Assembly: GCF_014648395.1 (NCBI RefSeq)
Contig: NZ_BMRA01000018.1
Span: forward strand, 1 to 64,000
Reading direction: 5' to 3'
Source of the DNA: Micromonospora fulviviridis
GTDB taxonomy: Bacteria; Actinomycetota; Actinomycetes; Mycobacteriales; Micromonosporaceae
Length of the DNA stretch: 64,000 nt
The notes beneath the pieces are model-generated. The model was given only the letters and a program-made list of their open reading frames with translations. It was not told the origin of the DNA and searched no databases. Both the position numbers and the translations under genes were made by a program. Of this stretch, positions 1 through 6,980 are shown piece after piece; the first letter of the stretch is position 1, and each line of letters starts with the position of its first letter.

Positions 1-354
1 CGGGGCATTTCGTTCACCCGCACCCGCCGCTCTCGCGCCGGGCACTTTTACTACGTTACCCGGTGGTTTCTAGCGTGTCAAACCGGTGTTTCGCGGTTTG
101 TCGCGCCTTCCACCCTTTTGCCGGGCACCACTATTCGACCGGCTCGCGCCGGGCGTTTCGTGGAATTCGGCAGGACGGCCGCTGCGGTTTCCCGCTCGCT
201 CGTCCGTGTCCCTGCCGGCCGATAACCTTACCCGGTCGGCTCCGCCTCACCAAATCCGCCTCCCGGCGAATCCGGGGCACCGCCCGTATTCGGTCCTGCG
301 CTCCGGCCTCCCAGGTGCTTCGCCCTGTTTCGTCCGTTCCGCGCTGGCAGAGAG
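1..354. other. Non-coding region left of the tyrS terminator
   Basis: No gene is supported here. The open frames crossing it have no ribosome binding site and no recognisable protein family. The region holds a good sigma-70-like promoter on the minus strand (53-81) and otherwise looks like the long leader and upstream region of a transcription unit that lies beyond the left edge. Confidence 0.6.
53..81 (-). promoter_or_regulatory. Strong housekeeping promoter reading left, probably of an rRNA operon
   Basis: On the minus strand TTGACA (81-76) is followed after exactly 17 bases by TAACGT (58-53). The -35 hexamer is perfect and the spacing ideal, which is rare in GC-rich actinobacterial promoters and typical of rRNA promoters. 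tyrS lies just upstream in the same direction, separated by a terminator. tyrS next to an rRNA operon is an arrangement I recall from other actinobacteria. The 16S gene itself would be outside the window, so the assignment to an rRNA operon is inference. Confidence 0.6.
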
Positions 355-400
355 AAAGTTACGCGCCCAGCGGATTGATCGTCAAATCCGCTGGGCGCGT
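355..400 (-). terminator. Intrinsic terminator of tyrS
   Basis: Perfect 16-bp inverted repeat (361-376 and 385-400) with an 8-base loop. On the minus strand it is followed by a short pyrimidine tract ACTTTCTCTC. It lies 26 bases after the tyrS stop and separates tyrS from the leftward promoter at 53-81. Confidence 0.85.
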
Positions 401-425
401 CCCGCGTCACACCGTCGACGTGGAG

Positions 426-1715
426 CTATCTGCCCAGCTCAACGCCGGCGAAGTTGCGCTTGCCGCGGCGCAGCACCAGGTAGCGGCCGTGCAGCAGGTC
501 CGCCTGCGACACCGTGGCGTCCACCTCGGCGATGCGCACGTTGTTGACGTACGCGCCGCCCTCGGCGATCACCCGCCGGGCCTCCTTCATGCTCGGCACC
601 AGGCCCGACTCCTTGAGCAGGCCCGCGACGTCGGGCAGCTCGGCGAGGTGCACGAGACCGGCCTCGGTGAGCGCGGCGCGCAGCGTCTCCGGGGCCAGCT
701 CGTCGAGCGACCCGCGGCCGAAGAGCGCCTGGCTGGCCGCGACGGCCTGGGCCATCTCCCGCTCGCCGTGCACCAGCGTGGTCAGCTCCTCGGCGAGTGC
801 CCGCTGGGCGAGGCGCGCCTGCGGCCGTTCCGCCGTGGCCTTCTCCAGCTCGTCCAGCTCCTCCCGGGAGCGGAAGCTGAAGTAGCGCAGGTAGCGGGTG
901 ACGTCGCGGTCGTCGGCGTTGACCCAGAACTGGTAGAAGGCGTACGGGCTGGTCATCTGCGGGTCGAGCCAGACGGCGCCGGTCTCGCTCTTGCCGAACT
1001 TGGTGCCGTCCGACTTGGTCACCAGCGGCGTGGTGAACGCCTCCACCGGGCCGGCGCCGCGGCGGCGGATGTAGTCCACGCCGGCGGTGATGTTGCCCCA
1101 CTGGTCGGAGCCGCCGTACTGGAGCTGGCAGCCGTGCCGGCGGTGCAGCTCGAAGAAGTCGTTGGCCTGGAGCAGCTGGTAGCTGAACTCGGTGTAGCTG
1201 ATGCCGGTCTCCAGCCGGGCCTTGACCACCTCGCGGGCCAGCATCTTGTTCACGGGGAAGTGCTTGCCGACGTCCCGGAGGAACTCCACCACCGACATCT
1301 CACCGGTCCAGTCCAGGTTGTTGACCAGTTGCGCCGCGTTCTCCCCGGTGTACGAGACGAACGGCGAGAGCTGGTCGTGGATGCGCTGCACCCAGCCGGC
1401 GATGACCTCGGGCGGGTTGAGAGTGCGCTCGGCGCTCTCCTTCGGGTCGCCGATCTGACCGGTGGCGCCACCCACTAGCAGCAGCGGCCGGTGCCCGGCC
1501 AGCTGGAGCCGGCGGGCCATCACGACCTGCATGAGGTTGCCGACGTGCAGGCTGGGCGCGGTCGGGTCGAAGCCCACATAGAAGGTGGTGCTCCCGCCGT
1601 CGAGCAGCTCGCGCAGCTCGTCGAGGCCGGTCGAGTCCTGGATCAGGCCCCGCCACAGCAGGTCGTCGGTCAGGGAGTCCCGCCCCTGCGGGAGGTTGCT
1701 GTCGGTCACGGTCAC
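426..1715 (-). CDS. tyrS: Tyrosyl-tRNA synthetase
   Basis: Charges tRNA-Tyr with tyrosine in the cytoplasm (class I aminoacyl-tRNA synthetase). The protein of about 429 residues has the Rossmann catalytic domain with the HIGH-type motif HVGN in PSLHVGNLMQ, the GGSDQWGNITAG tyrosine/AMP-binding stretch and the KMSKS-type loop KFGKSE. A C-terminal S4 RNA-binding domain ends in GKRNFAGVEL. Length fits the bacterial TyrS family (about 420-430). The frame stays open to 1742, but GTG at 1715 sits 5 bases after GGGGGAG, so I start there; GTG at 1709 is an alternative. It is transcribed alone and ends at a strong hairpin. Confidence 0.95.
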   Translation of the reverse strand: MTVTDSNLPQGRDSLTDDLLWRGLIQDSTGLDELRELLDGGSTTFYVGFDPTAPSLHVGNLMQVVMARRLQLAGHRPLLLVGGATGQIGDPKESAERTLNPPEVIAGWVQRIHDQLSPFVSYTGENAAQLVNNLDWTGEMSVVEFLRDVGKHFPVNKMLAREVVKARLETGISYTEFSYQLLQANDFFELHRRHGCQLQYGGSDQWGNITAGVDYIRRRGAGPVEAFTTPLVTKSDGTKFGKSETGAVWLDPQMTSPYAFYQFWVNADDRDVTRYLRYFSFRSREELDELEKATAERPQARLAQRALAEELTTLVHGEREMAQAVAASQALFGRGSLDELAPETLRAALTEAGLVHLAELPDVAGLLKESGLVPSMKEARRVIAEGGAYVNNVRIAEVDATVSQADLLHGRYLVLRRGKRNFAGVELGR

Positions 1716-1812
1716 CAATTCTCCCCCATCACCGGCCCGCACCCGTACCGGGTTTGCCGACCTCGGTGCCGACTAGGCTGGCGACGCCGTCGCGCGAGAG
1801 GGAGGGGTCGCC

Positions 1813-2202
1813 GTGGAGGAGCCGGATCTGACCGGGGGCTTCGTCGCCCTGCTGGGCCTGAAGTTCGACGAGGTGAGCGGGGACCGGGTGGTGATCCGCT
1901 GGCAGGTCCGTCCGGAGCTGCACCAGCCGTACGGGATCCAGCACGGCGGGGTCTACTGCTCGGTGGTGGAGACGGCGGCCAGCATCGGCGGCGCGCTGTG
2001 GCTGGGTGACCGGGGCAAGGTGGTCGGGGTGTCCAACCAGACCGACTTCCTGCGCGCCGTCCGCGACGGTGAGCTGACCGCGGTCGGCACCCCGATCCAC
2101 CGGGGCCGCAGCCAGCAGCTCTGGCTGGTGGAGATCACCGACGAGGGCGGCCGGCTGGTCTCGCGCGGTCAGGTGCGGTTGCAGAACCTCACCGCCGCCT
2201 GA
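1813..2202 (+). CDS. PaaI-type hotdog thioesterase
   Basis: Small single-domain hotdog-fold protein of 129 residues, probably hydrolysing an acyl- or aryl-CoA thioester. The segment HQPYGIQHGGVYCSVVETAAS matches the PaaI/4HBT helix region with the HGG substrate-binding motif. The core strands end in SRGQVRLQN. The GTG start is preceded by GGGAGGGG. It is divergent from tyrS across about 97 bases. The physiological substrate cannot be told from sequence, and no CoA-pathway gene is adjacent. Confidence 0.85.
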   Translation: MEEPDLTGGFVALLGLKFDEVSGDRVVIRWQVRPELHQPYGIQHGGVYCSVVETAASIGGALWLGDRGKVVGVSNQTDFLRAVRDGELTAVGTPIHRGRSQQLWLVEITDEGGRLVSRGQVRLQNLTAA

Positions 2203-2285
2203 TCCCGGGCTGGTCGATTCGCCCGAAAAGAGGGATCTGACGCCGATATCGTCGCGTCGATGAGACCCTCCGCTCCCGACCCGAC

Positions 2286-3512
2286 GTGAGGAAGCTCCTC
2301 GCCGCCACACTCGGCGTACTGTCCGCCATCGGCGGCTTCGTCGACATCGGCGACCTCGTGGCGGCGAGCCAGGCCGGGGCCCGCTTCGGGATGGCCCACG
2401 CCTGGGTGCTGCTCGTCGGGGTGGTGGGCATCTGCGCGTACGCGGAGATGGCCGGCCGGATCGCGGCGGTGAGCGGCCGGGCGGTGTTCGACCTGGTCCG
2501 GGAGCGGCTGGGGCCCCGCGTCGCGCTGCTCAACCTGGTCGCCTCCTGGCTGGTCACGGTGGTCACGCTGGCCGCGGAGCTGGGCGGGGTGGCGCTGGCG
2601 TTGCAGCTCGCGACCGGGTTGAGCTACCTGCTCTGGGTGCCGGTGGCCGCGGTGGCGGTCTGGCTTGTGCTCTGGCGGATGCGCTTCGAGCTGATGGAAC
2701 GGGTCTTCGGCCTGGCCGGGCTGGCCCTGCTGGTCTTCGCGGTCGCGCTGTTCGCGCTGCCGACCGACTGGGCGGAGCTCGGGCACGGGGCGCTGCGGGT
2801 GAGTTCCTCGGGCGAGACCTGGTCGGTGTACTGGTTCGTGGCGGTGGCGCTGTTCGCCTCGACGGTCAGCCCGTACGAGGTGTTCTTCTTCTCCTCGGGC
2901 GGGGTCGAGGAGCGGTGGAGCCCGGCCGACCTGGCGCACGCCCGTTCGAACGTGCTGATCGGCTTCCCGGTCGGCGGGTTCCTGGCGCTGTCGCTGATCG
3001 CCGTGGCGACGGTGGCGTACCACCCGTCCGGGGCGTCGCTGGACACCCTCGACCAGGTGGCCCGGCCCGTGCTGACCGCGCTGGGCGGGGCCGGCCTGGC
3101 CGCCGCGGTGCTGGCGTTCTTCGCGGTGACCTTCGGCGCGGCTCTGGAGACCGGGCTGTCGGCCGCGTACGCGGCGTCGCAGTACTTCGGCTGGCAGTGG
3201 GGCAAGCGGGTCAGCCCGCGGGAGGCGGCCCGGTTCCACAGCGTGCTGCTCGTCGGGCTGCTGTTCGGGGTGCTGATGCTGATGACCGCCGTGGACCCGG
3301 TCCGGCTCACCGAGTACATGCTGGTGCTCAGCGCGGTGGTGCTGCCGCTGACCTACCTGCCGATCCTGGTGGTGGCGAACGACCGCAACTACCTCGGCGA
3401 CCGGGTCAACGGGCGGTGGACGAACCTGCTCGGGGCGGTGTTCCTGCTGCTCATCGTCGCCGCCTCGGTGGCGGCGATCCCCCTGGCGATCATCACGAGG
3501 ATGGGGCGATGA
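2286..3512 (+). CDS. NRAMP-like divalent metal transporter with altered binding motifs
   Basis: Integral membrane protein of 408 residues with about 11 hydrophobic segments and the overall pattern of the NRAMP (SLC11) family. The canonical TM1 motif DPGN appears as D20-I-G-D23 (in GFVDIGDLVAASQAG), and the TM6 motif MPHN is replaced by S195-P-Y-E198. Classical manganese/iron NRAMPs use the Asp, Asn and Met of those motifs, so this member may carry another ion, possibly magnesium, or work differently. Its stop overlaps the next start (ATGA), so it is co-translated with two PRC-barrel proteins. The GTG start has no clear ribosome binding site. Family moderately sure; substrate unknown. Confidence 0.75.
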   Translation: MRKLLAATLGVLSAIGGFVDIGDLVAASQAGARFGMAHAWVLLVGVVGICAYAEMAGRIAAVSGRAVFDLVRERLGPRVALLNLVASWLVTVVTLAAELGGVALALQLATGLSYLLWVPVAAVAVWLVLWRMRFELMERVFGLAGLALLVFAVALFALPTDWAELGHGALRVSSSGETWSVYWFVAVALFASTVSPYEVFFFSSGGVEERWSPADLAHARSNVLIGFPVGGFLALSLIAVATVAYHPSGASLDTLDQVARPVLTALGGAGLAAAVLAFFAVTFGAALETGLSAAYAASQYFGWQWGKRVSPREAARFHSVLLVGLLFGVLMLMTAVDPVRLTEYMLVLSAVVLPLTYLPILVVANDRNYLGDRVNGRWTNLLGAVFLLLIVAASVAAIPLAIITRMGR

Positions 3513-3889
3513 GGATCCAGCTGGCCAAGCAGTTGCTCGACCGGCAGATCGTCGACGTCGACGGCCGGCTCGTCGGGCGGGTCGACGACATCGCGTTCGC
3601 CGTCGACGAGGAGGGCTACCCGTACGTGGACTGCCTGCTCACCGGGCAGGCCGCGCTCGGGCAGCGGATCGGCGGCCGGCTCGGGCGGCTGCTGGTGGCC
3701 GTGGCCGACCGGTTCACCGACGACCCGCCGGTGCCGCCGCTGCGCGTGCCGCTGACCCAGGTCGACCGGGTGGACAGCGTGGTGCGGCTGCGCTGCCCGG
3801 CCGCCGACCTGCCGCCCTCGCCGGTGGAGTCGTGGCTGCGCCGGCACCTCATCGACCGGATCCCGGGGGCGAACCGTGCGAGCGGGTGA
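3509..3889 (+). CDS. PRC-barrel domain protein 1
   Basis: 126 residues. The N-terminal half LLDRQIVDVDGRLVGRVDDIAF fits the PRC-barrel pattern (a small beta-barrel often found in ribosome maturation, photosynthetic reaction centre and metal-transporter-associated proteins). The C-terminal part is variable and ends in a basic helix. No membrane segment, so presumably cytoplasmic. Start ATG overlaps the stop of the NRAMP-like gene by 4 bases. The tight coupling suggests it is a cytoplasmic partner or sensor of that transporter; this is inference from context only. Confidence 0.75.
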   Translation: MRIQLAKQLLDRQIVDVDGRLVGRVDDIAFAVDEEGYPYVDCLLTGQAALGQRIGGRLGRLLVAVADRFTDDPPVPPLRVPLTQVDRVDSVVRLRCPAADLPPSPVESWLRRHLIDRIPGANRASG

Positions 3890-4193
3890 GCTGCTCGGCC
3901 GGACCGCGTACGACCTGCGCGGCCGGCGGTTGGGCCGGGTGGTCGACGTGGTGGTGCGGGGCGGCTGGCCGCCGGAGCGGCTGCGGATCACCGACGTGAT
4001 CGTGACCGGCCACTGGTGGGCCCGGGTGGCCAGCCGGCTGATCGCGCCGGAGCGGCACCCGTCGGGGCCGTGGCTGCTGCGGGCCGTGACCCGGGTGCTG
4101 AGCCGGAGCACCCGCCAGCTGCCCGCCGACTCGGTGCAGCTGCTCCCGCCGGTGTCCGGCTTCCCGTTCGGGTCACCGGCCGACCTGAGCTGA
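3876..4193 (+). CDS. PRC-barrel domain protein 2
   Basis: 105 residues starting at GTG inside the end of the previous gene (14-base overlap). The N-terminus ELLGRTAYDLRGRRLGRVVDVVVRG is a second PRC-barrel, clearly related in pattern to its neighbour (L-G/D-R, G-R-x-L/V-G-R-V-x-D), followed by a basic segment. It probably arose by duplication and forms a three-gene unit with the NRAMP-like transporter. No membrane segment is visible. Function unknown; a regulatory subunit of the transporter is a guess from gene order. Confidence 0.7.
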   Translation: MRAGELLGRTAYDLRGRRLGRVVDVVVRGGWPPERLRITDVIVTGHWWARVASRLIAPERHPSGPWLLRAVTRVLSRSTRQLPADSVQLLPPVSGFPFGSPADLS

Positions 4194-4236
4194 GCCCGGG
4201 CGAGGCCGCCGCGCCGGCCGTGGCAGGCGGGGCGGG

Positions 4237-5571
4237 TCAGCCCCGTGCCTCGTCGAGGACCGGCGCCTCGACCTCCTCGGAGTCGTCGTGCCGCTCGTGG
4301 CGGCGGTGGCGGCGGACCCGGACCTCGGTGATCGCGTGGTGGTCGACGCCGGCCACCGCGAGGTCCCAGCCGTCGACGCTGACGCTCTCCCCCGCCACCG
4401 TCGGGATGTGCCCGAGGCAGATGAGCACCAGCCCCGCGATGGTGGTGTAGTCGCCCGCCGGGCGGTTGGGCAGTTCCACGCCGAGGTCGGTGAGGTCGTG
4501 CACCGGGAAGGTGCCGGGCAGCACCAGCGTCCCGTCCTCCTCGGTGCGGACCGAGCTGAGGTCCCGGTCGGTCTCGTCGTAGATCTCGCCGACGATCTCC
4601 TCGAGGATGTCCTCCAGGGTGACGATGCCGTCGACCGCGCCGCGCTCGTCGACCACCAGCGCGATGTGCTGGCGCTCCGCCTTGAACTGGCGCAGCGCGT
4701 CGACCACCGGCAGCGAGTCGGGCAGCAGCATGGGGGGCCGGGCGATCTCGTCGACCGGCCGGTCGTCGGGGACGCCGACCAGGTCGCGCAGGTGGATCAC
4801 CCCGACCGCGTCGTCCAGGCCGCCGTGCCGGACCACCGGCGCCCGGGAGTGGCCGGTCGCGGCGAGGACCAGTCGGGCGGCCTCCGCGGTCGTTCCGCTG
4901 TCCAGGGTGAAGACCTGCAACCGGGGTACGAGCACCGCGCGCAGTTGCCGGTCGGCGATCTCCACGGCGCCGGCGATGATGGTCCGCTGCTCCTTGGTGA
5001 AGCCGTGGTTGCCGGCCACGATGTCGCGCAGCTCGTCCGGGCCGATCTCCTCCGGCTCGTGTTTCGGGTTCAGCCCGAAGAGGCGGACCACCAGGTCGCT
5101 GGTGGCGCCGAGCGCCCAGACGGCCGGCCGGGTGACGCTGGCCAGCAGGTCGAGCGGGCGGGCCACGACGAGGGCCCACCGCTCGGCGGACTGCATGGCG
5201 ATGCGCTTCGGGGCCAGCTCCCCGAAGACCAGGGTGACGAAGGTGAGCGCCAGGGTGACCACGACGATGGCGACCGTCTCGGCGGCGTCGCCGAGCGCCC
5301 CGAGCAGCGGGACGAGGGGCTTCGCCAGCGACACCGCGGCGGCGGCGGAGGCCAGGAAGCCGGCCAGGGTGATGCCGATCTGGATGGTGGCCAGGAACCG
5401 GTTGGGGTCCTTGGCCAGCCGGGCCAGGGTGCGGCCGGCCCGGCTGCTGCGTTCCAGCCGCTGGAGCTGGCTGTCGCGCAGCGACACCAGCGCCATCTCG
5501 CTGCCGGCGAAGGCCGCGTTGACGATGACCAGAACTCCGACCAGGGCCAGCTGGCTCCAGTAGCTCTGCAC
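4237..5571 (-). CDS. CNNM/CorC-type (hemolysin family) membrane protein
   Basis: 444 residues in the standard order of the family: an N-terminal DUF21/CNNM transmembrane domain (about residues 1-190, three to four hydrophobic segments, with SEMALVSLR and the FGELAPKRIA motif), a pair of CBS domains (about 200-330), then the CorC/HlyC C-terminal domain (about 340-420) and a charged tail. Family members are implicated in magnesium or cobalt efflux or resistance; the name hemolysin is historical. GTG start. It converges on the NRAMP-like/PRC operon, which makes a shared role in divalent-cation balance plausible but unproven. Confidence 0.85.
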   Translation of the reverse strand: MQSYWSQLALVGVLVIVNAAFAGSEMALVSLRDSQLQRLERSSRAGRTLARLAKDPNRFLATIQIGITLAGFLASAAAAVSLAKPLVPLLGALGDAAETVAIVVVTLALTFVTLVFGELAPKRIAMQSAERWALVVARPLDLLASVTRPAVWALGATSDLVVRLFGLNPKHEPEEIGPDELRDIVAGNHGFTKEQRTIIAGAVEIADRQLRAVLVPRLQVFTLDSGTTAEAARLVLAATGHSRAPVVRHGGLDDAVGVIHLRDLVGVPDDRPVDEIARPPMLLPDSLPVVDALRQFKAERQHIALVVDERGAVDGIVTLEDILEEIVGEIYDETDRDLSSVRTEEDGTLVLPGTFPVHDLTDLGVELPNRPAGDYTTIAGLVLICLGHIPTVAGESVSVDGWDLAVAGVDHHAITEVRVRRHRRHERHDDSEEVEAPVLDEARG

Positions 5572-5695
5572 GCGCGGTTCTCTCCCTCGACCCGACCCGG
5601 GCCGGCCGCCGTGGCCGCCCCGTCGCCGACCGTGTCCCGGTCGGCGTCGCCCCTCTGTGCCCCGCGGGCGGGCCGCGCAATCCTCCGGCCGGGGG

Positions 5696-6322
5696 TCAGG
5701 CGGGCGCGGGCAGGTCCAGCACGTACGCGTCGCCCTCGGGGCGGAAGCCGAGCCGGTGGTAGTAGGGGGCGACCATGCCGGGCGGGCTCACCACCCGGCG
5801 GAAGCCCCGGTCCGTGAACAGGCGGCTGCGCCGGTAGACGAACTCGCCCGGGGTGAAGTCGCGGAACGGCGGGGTCACGTAGTCCAGGTCGATCTGGGCC
5901 ACCCCGCCCGCCTCGGCGTGCGAGACCACCACGCCGACCACCTCGTCGGCGCGGACCACCAGGAACGCCGACCGGTCGGCGGCGGCCGGGTCCCAGCGGA
6001 AGTCCGGGTTGAACCGGGCGATGTCGGCGGCGTGCACCCGCAGGGTGTGGGCCAGGAAGGCGTCGCCGGTGCCCACCTCGACCACCTCGTAGGTCTGCGC
6101 GTCGTGCCGGGTGGCCAGCATCCGCCGCAGGTACCAGACGTTGATCACCGCGAGCACCACGTTCAGCCCGACCATGGGCCACACGTGCACGGCGGCGTTG
6201 TAGCCGATCAGGATGAGGCAGCCGAGCAGGTTGAGCGCGCGCAGCCGCAGGATGCGGGTCTGCAGCAGCGACCAGACCAGCAGCGCGGAGCCGGCCCAGC
6301 CGACGAGTTCCAGCCAGTTCAC
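5696..6322 (-). CDS. Membrane-anchored GNAT-like protein
   Basis: 208 residues with two distinct parts. Residues 1-70 contain three hydrophobic segments resembling the small YgjV-type membrane module. Residues 75-205 look like a divergent GNAT acetyltransferase fold (VVRADEVVGVVVSHAE, then FTDRGFRRVVSPPGMVAPYYHRLGFRPEG). The C-terminal YYHRLGFRPEG is the usual end of a GNAT domain, but a clear acetyl-CoA loop is hard to see. GTG start, weak ribosome binding site. It sits 11 bases downstream of another GNAT gene on the same strand. Substrate unknown. Confidence 0.6.
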   Translation of the reverse strand: MNWLELVGWAGSALLVWSLLQTRILRLRALNLLGCLILIGYNAAVHVWPMVGLNVVLAVINVWYLRRMLATRHDAQTYEVVEVGTGDAFLAHTLRVHAADIARFNPDFRWDPAAADRSAFLVVRADEVVGVVVSHAEAGGVAQIDLDYVTPPFRDFTPGEFVYRRSRLFTDRGFRRVVSPPGMVAPYYHRLGFRPEGDAYVLDLPAPA

Positions 6323-6332
6323 CCCGGGGAGA

Positions 6333-6836
6333 CTAGTGGTCGCCCTGGTCAGTCGCCTCGGCGGGCAGCTCCAGCACGTACTCCTCGACCTCGGCGCCGC
6401 GGCCCGCGGCGTAGCCGGAGTCCTCGCCGACCACCACGAAGCCGCACTTGCGCAGCACCGCCAGGGAGGCGGCGTTGTCCTTGGCGGCGCGGGCGTGCAC
6501 CGGCCGCTGCGGCAGCTCGCGCAGCAGCGCGGCGAGCGCGGCGGTGGCGTGGCCGCGCCCCCAGTGAGCGGAGTCGATCCAGTAGCTGACCTCGGTGCGC
6601 TCCCCCACCGGGAAGGCGGCCACGCGCCCGACCACCGCGCCGTCGACGGTCACGGTGCGGTTCACGATGCGCGGGTCGGCCCGGATGCGCGCCCAGTGGG
6701 CGTCGAAGGCGGCCCGGTCGGCCGGGTCCTTCGGGCCGAAGGCGGCCATCCAGTTGGCCTGCGGATCCTGCTCGTGGGCGAAGAACGCCGGCAGGTCCTC
6801 GTCGCGTACCGGCCGGAGCCGCACCTCACTGGTCAC
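6333..6836 (-). CDS. GNAT family N-acetyltransferase
   Basis: About 167 residues from GTG at 6836. The open frame extends to 6926, but the family begins at SEVRLRPVRDEDL. GNAT features are clear: VVGRVAAF (strand 4), the acetyl-CoA loop in HWGRGHATAALAALL, and NAASLAVLRKCGFVVVGED near the end. This type acetylates a small-molecule amine or a protein N-terminus; the substrate cannot be inferred. It probably forms a two-gene unit with the membrane-anchored GNAT-like gene downstream and is divergent from ppdK. Confidence 0.85.
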   Translation of the reverse strand: MTSEVRLRPVRDEDLPAFFAHEQDPQANWMAAFGPKDPADRAAFDAHWARIRADPRIVNRTVTVDGAVVGRVAAFPVGERTEVSYWIDSAHWGRGHATAALAALLRELPQRPVHARAAKDNAASLAVLRKCGFVVVGEDSGYAAGRGAEVEEYVLELPAEATDQGDH

Positions 6837-6942
6837 CCGGCGGACGATACGCGGACCCACCGACAGGTTCGGGACCTCCGGCCCGGCCCGGGTCCCGTCC
6901 GGCCCTGCCGCGGCGGCCGGTCGCACCGGTTACCTGGGGAGT

Positions 6943-6957
6943 GGGACACCGGGTCCC
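6943..6957. promoter_or_regulatory. Inverted repeat upstream of ppdK (DosR-box-like)
   Basis: GGGAC-ACCGG-GTCCC, a perfect 5-bp inverted repeat 24 bases before the ppdK start. It resembles the DosR/DevR box core (GGGAC-N4-GTCCC), but its spacer is one base longer. Related repeats precede the universal stress gene (11078-11140) and lie in front of the two-component system (40703-40718). Confidence 0.35.
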
Positions 6958-6980
6958 GTGCTGAGCCGAGGAGGCCGGAC

